The notes beneath the pieces were generated by a model. It saw only the letters and a list, made by a program, of their open reading frames with translations. It was not told where the DNA came from and made no database searches. A stretch of DNA of 64,000 nt from Pseudobutyrivibrio ruminis DSM 9787 (GTDB taxonomy: Bacteria > Bacillota > Clostridia > Lachnospirales > Lachnospiraceae): NCBI RefSeq assembly GCF_900218035.1, contig NZ_OBMR01000015.1, positions 1 through 64,000 of the forward strand. Direction: 5' to 3'. A program made the position numbers and the translations under genes. Shown here piece after piece: positions 55,039 to 64,000 of this stretch (position 1 is the first letter of the stretch; each line of letters starts with the position of its first letter).

Positions 55039-58000
55039 TTATTTAACTGTTACTTGTATGTGCTCGGATTCGCTTACTAACGTGAGTTTTCCGTTAATAA
55101 TTGAGTATCCTTCTACATAATAGTAGTAGGTGGTTCCTGGTACAAGGTTTGAATTGGTGTATGCTCCTGTTGATGTAGGATATACAGCAATCTTTGTGCC
55201 CTTGTCTGTTGCATTAGTAGCTCGGTATACCTTGTATATTACTGCATCGCCGAAATCATCGCCCCAGATAATAGTTACCTTACCATTGCTTGTCTTGTAG
55301 CTCAATGAAGATGATGAGATATCTGTTGTTGTCATATCTTCTGTGTAATCGCTGTACTTCAAATCTCCATTTATAGTTTGATAACTTCTAATTCTAACTT
55401 TATAGTTAGTAACATTTTCGAGGCCTGTAAAGGTGTATGTCTGCGTTGAGCTTTTAACCTTCTTTACTGAAAGAACCTCACCAGTATCTACTTTAACAAG
55501 CTCTAACTCATCGCCTGCAGTGTAAATATCATGTACCCATGTAGCAGTGATACTTTGTCCGCTAGCTGAAAGTTTCAAGTTAACTGGCTTTCCTAAAGAG
55601 ATTGTAGCGTAGTAAGTCTTTGATCCTACAAGCTCATTTCCATTACCTGTAATAGTTATGGTTGCATCTCCGTAGATATTAGCACCATATTCTACTGTAT
55701 AGTGCTTGTCTTTCTCAAGTGTCTGAACAACCTTTCCATCCTCAATAATAAATACTGTGAATCCAGGTTTTACCTGCTGTCCTGTGTATCTATTATTCTG
55801 AGTGTAGATAACCTTACATTTATCTAACGACCTTGGTGTGATGTCGTATGTGACAGTCTTTGTTCCTGGCTCTCCATTTACATCGTAGTTGATTGTAGCT
55901 TCAATTGTGCCTGGCTCTACGAAGTCTGGAGCTTCTTCTACTGTGTCACCATCACCAGTATATGTGATTGTCTTGCCATCACGTTTGTATTCGATGCTAG
56001 TGATTGATGCAACTGACTCGCTGTAATCAAGCTTAAAGTCAGGAATAATTGGCTTTCCAGTGTATGGATACTCAGGCTGGTAATTTAAGATACCAATGTT
56101 TGATACATCAAAATCAATATTGAAGGTTACAGTCTTTTCACCTGTCCAGTAGTAATCCTTAGACTTGTCTGTTACGCCTCGATATACCACCTCACCTGTC
56201 TTTGTTCCTGTAGCAGGCTTCAAGCATGTATACTGCTTGTTTAATTCAAGCTTTTCTTTTTCAGGATTTACGCCTGGGTGCTCAAGTACAAGGTACATCT
56301 TTGGATCACCCTCTGTGATTCCTTCACCATGGTACTTCTGTGTTGGTCCCTGGTCATCTCCAGATCGAACTAAGTTACCACTTGCGTCTTCATAATATAC
56401 AGACGTTTTGCTTAAGTCACCAGTGATATAGAAGTTCAATATCTTTTTACCTGAATAGTTTCCTATACCTGTTACTGTGACTGTAGCCTTACCAGGAATA
56501 ACATTGTCATCATATTTAAGAGTATAATCTGTTCCTAAATCAAGTTCATTCTTAACATCAGTTGATGTGGATGGTCTAAATACTGTAACTTGTGGTGTTA
56601 TTTCTGCACCATCAGCATAGTCAACTCTATTATCATCTGTTCCATTTACAAATTTAACATCGAAGTCACTTAAACTTTCTTCAATAATGATGAACTTAAT
56701 TGTAAATGTAATAGGAGTCGAAGGCGCATAATAGTTACCTTCATTATCCTCTGTATTGGACTTAAACTGTATGTTAATTGTACTTGTTTCATACAGCAAA
56801 GAGTTACCTTCATACTTAAAGGTTGATGCTTGGTTACAATCAGGTTCGTATGTAATAGTGACATCCTTTGAGTTGTCGATAACAGTATTTAGCTGTGTAT
56901 CTTCAATCTTTATTGTTGGCTTTACAGTTGTGCCGTCGTAAACAGCGTAGTAGTAATTAACAAACTTGTTTTGGTTAGCGGTATCCTCAGCCTTAATCTT
57001 TCCTGTGTCAACAAGATATGTCTGAACATCATCTGCTGTCATTCTTGAAATGTTTGTACCTGAAACAGTGAATTTCAGCATACCATCATCTGACTGCATA
57101 GGATGCATAGGATCCTGTGTTTCAAACAGTGTGTTTGAAGCATTTCCAATTGCTTTCTTGTTAATCTTAAACACCTGTGTGATTGTTCCACAGTAATCTC
57201 CCTGGCCTGTGATTACTACTTTATAATATCCAGCATCTACACGAGGTTTTTCATTATCGTTCAAATCTGTATATGTAACTGAATAATTCTTTGCACCAAT
57301 ATTTCCAACGCTTACAACTACTGGCTGATGTGTTTTTCCATCGTATTCGTGAGCCCACTGATCCTTATACTTTTCAGGTTTGTTCTCGGCTGTTGAATAT
57401 GTGTAAGTATCTCCTTCGTATCTGTATGTGACATTGAGATCCAAAGTATTCAAATTCTTACCAATGTTATATGGCAATGAAATTGAATCCTTGTACATGC
57501 CCTTACCAGTAATTGTGATTTCTGGTGATGTAGATGCCACTGAAGCGTTCTGCTTCTTGCTACCGCTCTTTGTCCAAGCAGCACTACCTGTTGTTTTATT
57601 TCTAGCTAATGTAACTTCGTAATCTTCGCCTTCTTCCAAGGTCTTATAGTTACCAGCTGTATCTGTAATTCCCATATCAACAATGGAAATGATTGGCTTG
57701 TTGGCATTAGCTCCACCAGTTGTCTGAACAGTTGTTACATCTTCAATTGTAATCTTTAATCCCTTACCAGATGCATCCTCTGTTTCATATCTCTGCAATG
57801 TAGGATTATATGAGCTATCCCAATCCTTTGGAACAAACTTTGCTGCTTCAGCATCGTAATAATAGTGATAGATATTTGATAATGAACGGGCTGTTATTTC
57901 AAAATCCTGCTCAATGTAATATCTGTCATCACAGTTATTAGCGCCGTAGATTCTAAGCTTGTACTTGCCAACTGCCTTTAATGGAGTCTCTTTGTTTGAT

Positions 58001-61000
58001 GTGTTATATACCTTGATTGTGTAGTCACAGGTTGATTCGTTCTCGCCATCATCCTTAGGAGAATATAGCTTTACATCGCCTAAGTAAACTTCCAAATATG
58101 AATATGGGTCTTGTTCTGCATCTGTAAAATCAGATTTGAACTCCTCTGTGATAGGATCCTTTGGCTTAATAACAATATTTCCAGCTACTGAACGTAAGTC
58201 TAATTTACTTATCTTGAATGTCTTTGTTATACCATTTGGGTTAGCCAGTGTATAATTTCCACCTGTTCCCTTCTTAACAGTTACATATGCATCATCACGA
58301 ACTCCTGAATTAGAATGATCTGCTGGCCATTCTAATGTGTAATCCACACCTTCCTGCAATGTATCTGTAGAGGTTTTAACTGTTACCTCTGGCTTAACAT
58401 CTACATTTCGACCTGCATAATATGCTGGTTGAGCAACAGTTATCATACCTTCAGTAATTGCTACAGGTGTTATCTTGTATTTTCGAGTGGCTGCACTTGA
58501 GTATGCACCAATACCTTTGATTGTTACTGTCTTTTCACCAACATTTGAAATATCGTCATCAAATGTAACTGTATAATCTGTTCCTTCCTTTAATGTGCCA
58601 TTTGTGGCATGTGTAATCTTGATACTTGGCTTTTTAGCTGAACCTGTGTAGCTGTATTCAGGAACAGAGTCAGCTTCCCAAGTGTTATTGTCGTAGTAGA
58701 TTGTGCAATCATTGATATCGATACCATTTACTGTAAATGTTGAACTAGCCTCTCCATAACAGTAATCGTTTGGCTTAGGATCTGCGTATGCAATTACCTC
58801 CAAGTTATTCGATACTGTTTTAAATGATTCAGGCTTGAACTTGATGTAGTCATGAGCTGATCCAGATCCATTGAAATGATAGATTATAGCATCTCTATTT
58901 CCACCTATTACATAATAAATACCTACATGGTCTGCAAAACTATACGCGCTTCCTGTGTATGGCACTGATGTAATTTCAACACCCTGGTCGTTGTAGAATG
59001 TCATTCTAACGTGGGTGTCAGCTAAATTGTACTTGATATAGAAGGTTATAGGATTTGATATTGTTGATGATTCCTTTATGAAGTATCCACTATTATCTGT
59101 AGCGTAAACAACAATAGTATACTTTCCTGCTTTTTTAATCTCTCCTGTCTGTGGTACCCCGTCTTTATCCTTTATTTCCAGGTAATAATCTCCTGCCAAC
59201 GCCTCTTTATTAGCTGCCACAGTTGCACCATTAAGAGGTTTACCGCTAAGGGTAACATTGATATTAGAACCTGTGTAATCATATACACCTTCGTTTGGTA
59301 GTACAAAGTCTGCTGCAGTGTAGTTTGAAAGGGACGCCTTGAAGGTTACTATCGTACCATCGTTAGTTCCATCGTTATACCTTACATTACTCTTTGTTCC
59401 AGTACATACATTCTTACCTGTAAATGCCAATGTTGAATCTGGTCCTGGCTGCTTATCTCTTGTTCTAGAAACTGTGAAGCATTCTTCATAAGCTATACCA
59501 AGTGGCATATCCTTTAAATTCTTGTCAAAGCTACCATTCGGACCTAAGTCTCTAAATATAACAATTGGCAATACCTTTACAGTGGTAATTCCTTTATCAT
59601 CTAACTCGTATGAAGCCTGCTGTGCAGATACTTTAGCATAGGCTGTGTCGTTAATATCCAGTACGATATTAAACTTGATAGCCAACGTTCCACTGTAAGT
59701 TCCCTTACCTTCAACTGTCAAAGTATTAGTCTGATATGAAGGATATGATGTTGTGTCTACGCTCTTTACCTCATAGTCAGTTCCTCTTACAAGTTCTTTA
59801 CCATTTTCAGATGTAGCAACCTTGAGTTTCAAGCCTGATTTAAGAAGCGTATCAATCTTTGTAACGTCAAGAGTTGTTGCATCGTAGGTTACATCCTCTA
59901 ACTGACCGTAGAAACCACTAATATCATTTGTCTTAATCTTGTATTTAACAGTAATCTTCTTTGTCTTGAAGTTAGATGATGCTACTCCATTCTTGTTTAC
60001 ATCTACAACGATTAGCTTATCGTTGCCATCGGCACTTGTCTGGTCTGCAGGATATGCAATGACGCAGTCCGCAGTACCTAATGCATTGTCTTCGCCTTCA
60101 AGTGCTGTTGGTGTTACATATATTTCTGGGCACTGATTTTTGCCCTCTTCGTAACTATATATACCACCTAAATCAACGATATAGTCGTTTGTTTCTGTTG
60201 TGGTATCATCCGCCGTAAGTTGTGATGTTATTTCATGAGTTTCACCATTGTAAACAGCCCAGACTTTTACATCACCCTGTACAATGCTAATTGGTATGTT
60301 GCGGTCACCAATAAAGTTTCCAGTACCTTGCACTGTTACAGATTTGTTGTCTCCAACATTCTTTCCAATTTCAAGTGATGCAGGTTTGAAATCTGTTCCT
60401 GCTACTAATTTACATGAATGTCCATTCTCAAATGTTGATAATGGAGTGTCCTTTAACTTGTATTTGTATGTAAATACATAGGCTGGATTTACTGTAATAT
60501 CCGCACCTGTATATGGTTGCTTGTCGTTAAGCGCCTCAGCATCCTGCATAACTCTTCCGCCTGTAAATGGCTGTGGGTTGATTCTGTAGGTAATAACTAC
60601 AGGCTCACCGAAGTAACCTTCTTCATACTTAGGTGTTGCTGTATATGTTATTACATTATACTCAGTATCATCGCCTTCTCTCGAGTTATAGAATTTGTTG
60701 TTAGTCTTATCAGTGCCGTATTTAGAACTGCTTTCTGTCACTGAATATTTGCTTGAATCTATTGCAGTTCCAGTACTGTCAAATAATGTAATGATAGGTG
60801 CTGCTCCATAAGACTTTCCTTCAGAATCTACTCCACCGTACATCCAATCTATATTGTAGGTCTTTGCAGAAACATCCTCCTGATTTACCCAAATAAGATT
60901 GTTTACAAGAGTTCCATCATCAGCTGTTGTATTGTCGTTGGTTGCGCTGGAAATTGAAACCTTGAGCTTTTCAAGGCTTGTTCCAACTGTATATGTTACA

Positions 61001-64000
61001 ACCTTTGTACCAGTGTAATTTCCACCGGATTTTGCTGTAAATACTGCATACTTTGTTCCAGCCTTTGCTGTGATTTCCACATTCTTTGTGGAATCCTCTG
61101 GGTCGTAAGTATCATAATACTTAACTGTGTAATCGTTATTTTCGCCCTCAGTCAAAGTATTTCCATTGAATGTAAGCACTGGGGCTGTAGGAGGAGTCTT
61201 AGCAACTCCCTGTTCCCAAGGATAGTTGTCAGCTATTCCAGTAACTGTTACCTCATCAATGTTACGTGGCTGGATGTTAAAGTAAACGATTGCAACGTTG
61301 TTCTCATAGTTTCCCAATCCTGTAATTGAAAGGTATGGTGAGCTTGTTGATGCTGTGTAATCACCACTTTGAACATAAGCCTTAATAGCTGTGCCACTGT
61401 AGAATGAACTATAATCAGAGCCCTTTTCCAAAAGCGTTCCTTCACTGTCATATACAGAGAATCCACATGCTACCTTCTTACCTGTATAGTATGTTTTAAA
61501 GTTATTATCAAGGTAATAATATCTTGTATATACCGTATATGTTGATCCGTCTTCGGCAGTCTCTTCTGTTGTTTTATCTAATGTAGATAATCTCTGAGCC
61601 TGATTCTGTCCGTTATCTCCTGTCACCCAAATATCAAAGCTAGAGGTGTTGCTTCCAATAGTGATTGGTATAGTAACGCTATCTTTCAAATTACCAGTAG
61701 ATGTAGCTGATAAAGTAATCAGATGTTTTCCTGGTGAAGGGTCATTTTCATATGAAACAGTAAAGTTATCTGTTGAAAGTGTTGTGTTTGTAGTTGGGTC
61801 AATTGACTCTTCAAATGTTGTTGTTCCATTTGTTGTTATAACAACCTTTACCGCTGGTTTCTTTACTTTTCCATCATACTTAAATGTTTGCTCAGTTACT
61901 AAACCAACTGTAACTCCATCTGAGTTTCCAGCGGCAATACTTGCTTTGTTAATTGTAAATTTATACTTAGAAGGATTTACTGCCTCTCCTGTATAGTTCT
62001 TTAAACCTACAATCTTATATGTAGCTGTTCCCGCGTTGACATTGTTTTCGTATTTAATGTCATAATCAGTTCCAAGTGTCAATATAGTTGAACCATACTT
62101 CACCGTAATATCCGCATTTGTTGTTGAGCTTGCTGTTGCAGCTGTAAGATTGATTTCTTTACCATTGAAGGTCTTTGTAATTCCGCTCTTTGGTGTGATA
62201 GTTACATCACTAATAGGCATCTTGTTGACTGTGAAAGATGCTATTATTGGGTCCTGCGTTGCATATGTTCCCTTGCCTGTAACTTTAATATACTTGGTTG
62301 TTCCGTATTCGCTTACATCGTTTGTAAATGCATATCTACAATCAGCATCATTATATATTGCTACCTCATAATCAGTTCCTTCTACGAAACTGCTTGCACC
62401 AGGAAGAATGACCTGTAAATTTGGCCAGTTTACGTTGTCTTCGTGATTTGGATCTGATGATGCAAAATACTTACTCTTCTGAGTAGGGTCATAGTATGTG
62501 CTATAGCCTGTAGAACCGCTCTTTCCAGGCGTAGTTTCGTAATTAATACCGTCTGTTATTCTGACGTAAATATCATTTTTATAGCATGGAACTATTTCAT
62601 ATGTATCATCCTTGTATGATGTGAAATTGTTTCCAGATGCTGTAATTCTAAGGGTAGCTGTTCCTACATCAGTATGTGCATATGGATATGAAACGTTGTA
62701 TTCAACGCCTGTTCCATCTGCATTTACTGTAGAATCTACTTTTTCTCCACCAATATAAACATCGAAATCAACACCAGCCTTTGGCTCTATTGGCTCTCCA
62801 GTGTGATCAAACGTTCTATTATCAGCAACATTATTATGATTCCACTTGATTGTGGCACTGCTCATGTTTGCCTTTTGGATAACAAAATCAACAGAAATCT
62901 TGCTACCTGCATATCCTGAGGTTGAGTTCATCTCAAATGTAAGAGTCTTGTTGCCAGCTGTTGTTGCGCTTTTTTCTGTGCCACCTTTATCTGTAATTAT
63001 GTAGGTTGCTGTTTCGTTATTAATAATATCTTTTCTTACCTGGTTGTCATAATCGATAAACTGAACTTCAATCCAGTTTTTATTATCCAATGTAAGCTTT
63101 TTTTCAGTACCATCGTAAGAAATATTACTTAGATTGATACCAGCGGTTGTTAATTTTACAGTCTTAATTACGCTCTTTACATCTACATCGGCAATTGTCT
63201 TTTCCCATGTAAATGAACCGGTGTAGTTGCCTTGGCCTGTAATCTCTACTTCATAAACAACACCTGATGATGTTGATGTAGGTGTTGATGTTGTTGCTGT
63301 GAAATCTTTGTTATATGTCAGTGCTTGTCCCGAAAGGTTTGCACCAGTAATGTTTGAAACTTCTCCGTCAACAACCTCCAATTTCGCATTTGCAAATGCA
63401 TCAACTGTTAATGCTGCTGGCGAAATTGTAAATTCGTTAGTAAATGTATATGCTTTGCCGTTAATTGTATATGTTGTGATGGCCTTTGCTTTTGATGTGG
63501 AAGTACTTGCATCTTCATTGTTTTCATAGTTTGTGCTTACTGTTGCTGATGAATCTCCTCCGCTTACTGTAACTGCTGGCTCTATTTTCTGACCTGTATA
63601 TGTATATGGTCCATCAGCCATTGTGATTGCAATTACATTTACAGTAATCGGCAATTTACTAGGTGTTGACGATGAGTTTGTATATGTAGCAGTGACTGTT
63701 GTGGTTCCTGTTCCTACAGCTGTCAGCTTTCCACTACTATCTACCTTAACAACGCCTTCATTTTCTGATGTCCATGAAACTGTTCTGCTAACTGTATTTC
63801 CATCAACATCTTTTATAATTGCTGATAGTGTATCAGTATCTCCTACAGCATAGTGATATATTTTCTGGTTATCCGCTTTTCCTGTAGAAGCTGTTATTGA
63901 ATCAATTGTATAAGTGTCTTCCGTTACATCAGTAAGCTCGATTGTATCGCCTTCTATTATGTAGAATATCTCGTCTTCTGCACCTCTTCTTGACCAGCTG
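55039..64000 (-). CDS. Giant tandem-repeat surface protein, 5'-truncated by the window
   Basis: The frame is open from the right edge to 55039, giving at least 2987 residues; the true start lies beyond 64000. A frame start at 63654 is a TTG inside the gene. At the N-terminal side visible is a BIG2-like Ig domain (VVKVDSSGKLTAVGTGTTTVTATY). About 18-19 diverged modules of roughly 90-150 residues follow. Each has the pattern Y-G-x-x-x-x-P, LxxGxDYTVxY and VTGxGNYxG...F-I, typical of Ig-like repeats in Clostridia surface proteins. Two fibronectin III domains end the protein (about the last 180 residues). No C-terminal membrane helix or sorting signal is seen. It is presumably a secreted or surface adhesin or scaffold. 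Confidence 0.88.
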   Translation of the reverse strand, partial: SWSRRGAEDEIFYIIEGDTIELTDVTEDTYTIDSITASTGKADNQKIYHYAVGDTDTLSAIIKDVDGNTVSRTVSWTSENEGVVKVDSSGKLTAVGTGTTTVTATYTNSSSTPSKLPITVNVIAITMADGPYTYTGQKIEPAVTVSGGDSSATVSTNYENNEDASTSTSKAKAITTYTINGKAYTFTNEFTISPAALTVDAFANAKLEVVDGEVSNITGANLSGQALTYNKDFTATTSTPTSTSSGVVYEVEITGQGNYTGSFTWEKTIADVDVKSVIKTVKLTTAGINLSNISYDGTEKKLTLDNKNWIEVQFIDYDNQVRKDIINNETATYIITDKGGTEKSATTAGNKTLTFEMNSTSGYAGSKISVDFVIQKANMSSATIKWNHNNVADNRTFDHTGEPIEPKAGVDFDVYIGGEKVDSTVNADGTGVEYNVSYPYAHTDVGTATLRITASGNNFTSYKDDTYEIVPCYKNDIYVRITDGINYETTPGKSGSTGYSTYYDPTQKSKYFASSDPNHEDNVNWPNLQVILPGASSFVEGTDYEVAIYNDADCRYAFTNDVSEYGTTKYIKVTGKGTYATQDPIIASFTVNKMPISDVTITPKSGITKTFNGKEINLTAATASSTTNADITVKYGSTILTLGTDYDIKYENNVNAGTATYKIVGLKNYTGEAVNPSKYKFTINKASIAAGNSDGVTVGLVTEQTFKYDGKVKKPAVKVVITTNGTTTFEESIDPTTNTTLSTDNFTVSYENDPSPGKHLITLSATSTGNLKDSVTIPITIGSNTSSFDIWVTGDNGQNQAQRLSTLDKTTEETAEDGSTYTVYTRYYYLDNNFKTYYTGKKVACGFSVYDSEGTLLEKGSDYSSFYSGTAIKAYVQSGDYTASTSSPYLSITGLGNYENNVAIVYFNIQPRNIDEVTVTGIADNYPWEQGVAKTPPTAPVLTFNGNTLTEGENNDYTVKYYDTYDPEDSTKNVEITAKAGTKYAVFTAKSGGNYTGTKVVTYTVGTSLEKLKVSISSATNDNTTADDGTLVNNLIWVNQEDVSAKTYNIDWMYGGVDSEGKSYGAAPIITLFDSTGTAIDSSKYSVTESSSKYGTDKTNNKFYNSREGDDTEYNVITYTATPKYEEGYFGEPVVITYRINPQPFTGGRVMQDAEALNDKQPYTGADITVNPAYVFTYKYKLKDTPLSTFENGHSCKLVAGTDFKPASLEIGKNVGDNKSVTVQGTGNFIGDRNIPISIVQGDVKVWAVYNGETHEITSQLTADDTTTETNDYIVDLGGIYSYEEGKNQCPEIYVTPTALEGEDNALGTADCVIAYPADQTSADGNDKLIVVDVNKNGVASSNFKTKKITVKYKIKTNDISGFYGQLEDVTYDATTLDVTKIDTLLKSGLKLKVATSENGKELVRGTDYEVKSVDTTSYPSYQTNTLTVEGKGTYSGTLAIKFNIVLDINDTAYAKVSAQQASYELDDKGITTVKVLPIVIFRDLGPNGSFDKNLKDMPLGIAYEECFTVSRTRDKQPGPDSTLAFTGKNVCTGTKSNVRYNDGTNDGTIVTFKASLSNYTAADFVLPNEGVYDYTGSNINVTLSGKPLNGATVAANKEALAGDYYLEIKDKDGVPQTGEIKKAGKYTIVVYATDNSGYFIKESSTISNPITFYIKYNLADTHVRMTFYNDQGVEITSVPYTGSAYSFADHVGIYYVIGGNRDAIIYHFNGSGSAHDYIKFKPESFKTVSNNLEVIAYADPKPNDYCYGEASSTFTVNGIDINDCTIYYDNNTWEADSVPEYSYTGSAKKPSIKITHATNGTLKEGTDYTVTFDDDISNVGEKTVTIKGIGAYSSAATRKYKITPVAITEGMITVAQPAYYAGRNVDVKPEVTVKTSTDTLQEGVDYTLEWPADHSNSGVRDDAYVTVKKGTGGNYTLANPNGITKTFKISKLDLRSVAGNIVIKPKDPITEEFKSDFTDAEQDPYSYLEVYLGDVKLYSPKDDGENESTCDYTIKVYNTSNKETPLKAVGKYKLRIYGANNCDDRYYIEQDFEITARSLSNIYHYYYDAEAAKFVPKDWDSSYNPTLQRYETEDASGKGLKITIEDVTTVQTTGGANANKPIISIVDMGITDTAGNYKTLEEGEDYEVTLARNKTTGSAAWTKSGSKKQNASVASTSPEITITGKGMYKDSISLPYNIGKNLNTLDLNVTYRYEGDTYTYSTAENKPEKYKDQWAHEYDGKTHQPVVVSVGNIGAKNYSVTYTDLNDNEKPRVDAGYYKVVITGQGDYCGTITQVFKINKKAIGNASNTLFETQDPMHPMQSDDGMLKFTVSGTNISRMTADDVQTYLVDTGKIKAEDTANQNKFVNYYYAVYDGTTVKPTIKIEDTQLNTVIDNSKDVTITYEPDCNQASTFKYEGNSLLYETSTINIQFKSNTEDNEGNYYAPSTPITFTIKFIIIEESLSDFDVKFVNGTDDNRVDYADGAEITPQVTVFRPSTSTDVKNELDLGTDYTLKYDDNVIPGKATVTVTGIGNYSGKKILNFYITGDLSKTSVYYEDASGNLVRSGDDQGPTQKYHGEGITEGDPKMYLVLEHPGVNPEKEKLELNKQYTCLKPATGTKTGEVVYRGVTDKSKDYYWTGEKTVTFNIDFDVSNIGILNYQPEYPYTGKPIIPDFKLDYSESVASITSIEYKRDGKTITYTGDGDTVEEAPDFVEPGTIEATINYDVNGEPGTKTVTYDITPRSLDKCKVIYTQNNRYTGQQVKPGFTVFIIEDGKVVQTLEKDKHYTVEYGANIYGDATITITGNGNELVGSKTYYATISLGKPVNLKLSASGQSITATWVHDIYTAGDELELVKVDTGEVLSVKKVKSSTQTYTFTGLENVTNYKVRIRSYQTINGDLKYSDYTEDMTTTDISSSSLSYKTSNGKVTIIWGDDFGDAVIYKVYRATNATDKGTKIAVYPTSTGAYTNSNLVPGTTYYYYVEGYSIINGKLTLVSESEHIQVTVK

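Noticed and set aside
63652-63654. Start codon of the giant surface protein
   Set aside because: The codon is TTG without a ribosome site, and the frame stays open with a clear BIG2-like domain up to the window edge.

Overview
The window looks like chromosomal DNA of a low-to-moderate GC Gram-positive anaerobe of the class Clostridia, most likely family Lachnospiraceae (Butyrivibrio/Pseudobutyrivibrio-like). This is inferred from the gene families: a GlgC/GlgD pair followed by spoVG and pth, a long PRPP synthetase behind DnaD-like and DnaC-like replication genes, an msm-type alpha-galactoside operon, a class B sortase and giant repeat surface proteins. Shine-Dalgarno sites are strong and intrinsic terminators abundant. 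I see no tRNA, rRNA, CRISPR array or prophage. The only classical mobile element is the end of an IS3-type insertion sequence at the left edge.

Layout. 1-354: IS end with a cut OrfA-like gene. 0.4-5.2 kb: chemoreceptor, Cys-rich small protein, small membrane protein plus voltage-gated-type potassium channel, murA. 5.2-9.8 kb: an asymmetric heterodimeric ABC exporter pair behind a PrsA-like lipoprotein. 9.8-12.35 kb: a repeat-rich stretch with an ECF S component and a thioesterase; it holds a 41-42-bp tandem repeat, a strictly 52-bp-periodic array of inverted repeats and two copies of a 122-bp fold-back element. 12.35-24.0 kb: one long leftward gene train made of a BTAD regulator, an unknown protein, a transglutaminase-like lipoprotein, PilC-like, four pilin-like proteins, PilT, SulP transporter and mfd. 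24.0-27.3 kb: glgC-glgD-spoVG-pth. 27.6-32.5 kb, rightward: murC, then a cluster of four perfect DnaA boxes, then dnaD-like, dnaC-like and prs. 32.5-33.3 kb: a 726-bp imperfect giant palindrome between convergent prs and nagB. 33.3-39.1 kb: amino-sugar genes nagB, nanE-nagA-rpiR and a PTS transporter of the GlcNAc/glucose type. 39.3-45.7 kb: aga-msmE-msmF-msmG and the divergent AraC regulator. 45.7-64 kb: envelope genes, namely an LtaS-like sulfatase, a large membrane-anchored protein with a degenerate C39-peptidase fold, YhhN, an LRR surface protein with its class B sortase, and a giant surface protein that runs off the right edge.

The genes describe a saccharolytic anaerobe that takes up alpha-galactosides and amino sugars, stores glycogen, senses chemicals and displays large surface proteins. 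The candidates most likely to be undescribed are the minimal type IV pilus-like cluster with a single PilT-type ATPase, the 52-bp phased dyad array with its fold-back elements, the 726-bp palindrome, and the paired DnaA-box cluster in front of the replication-loading operon.
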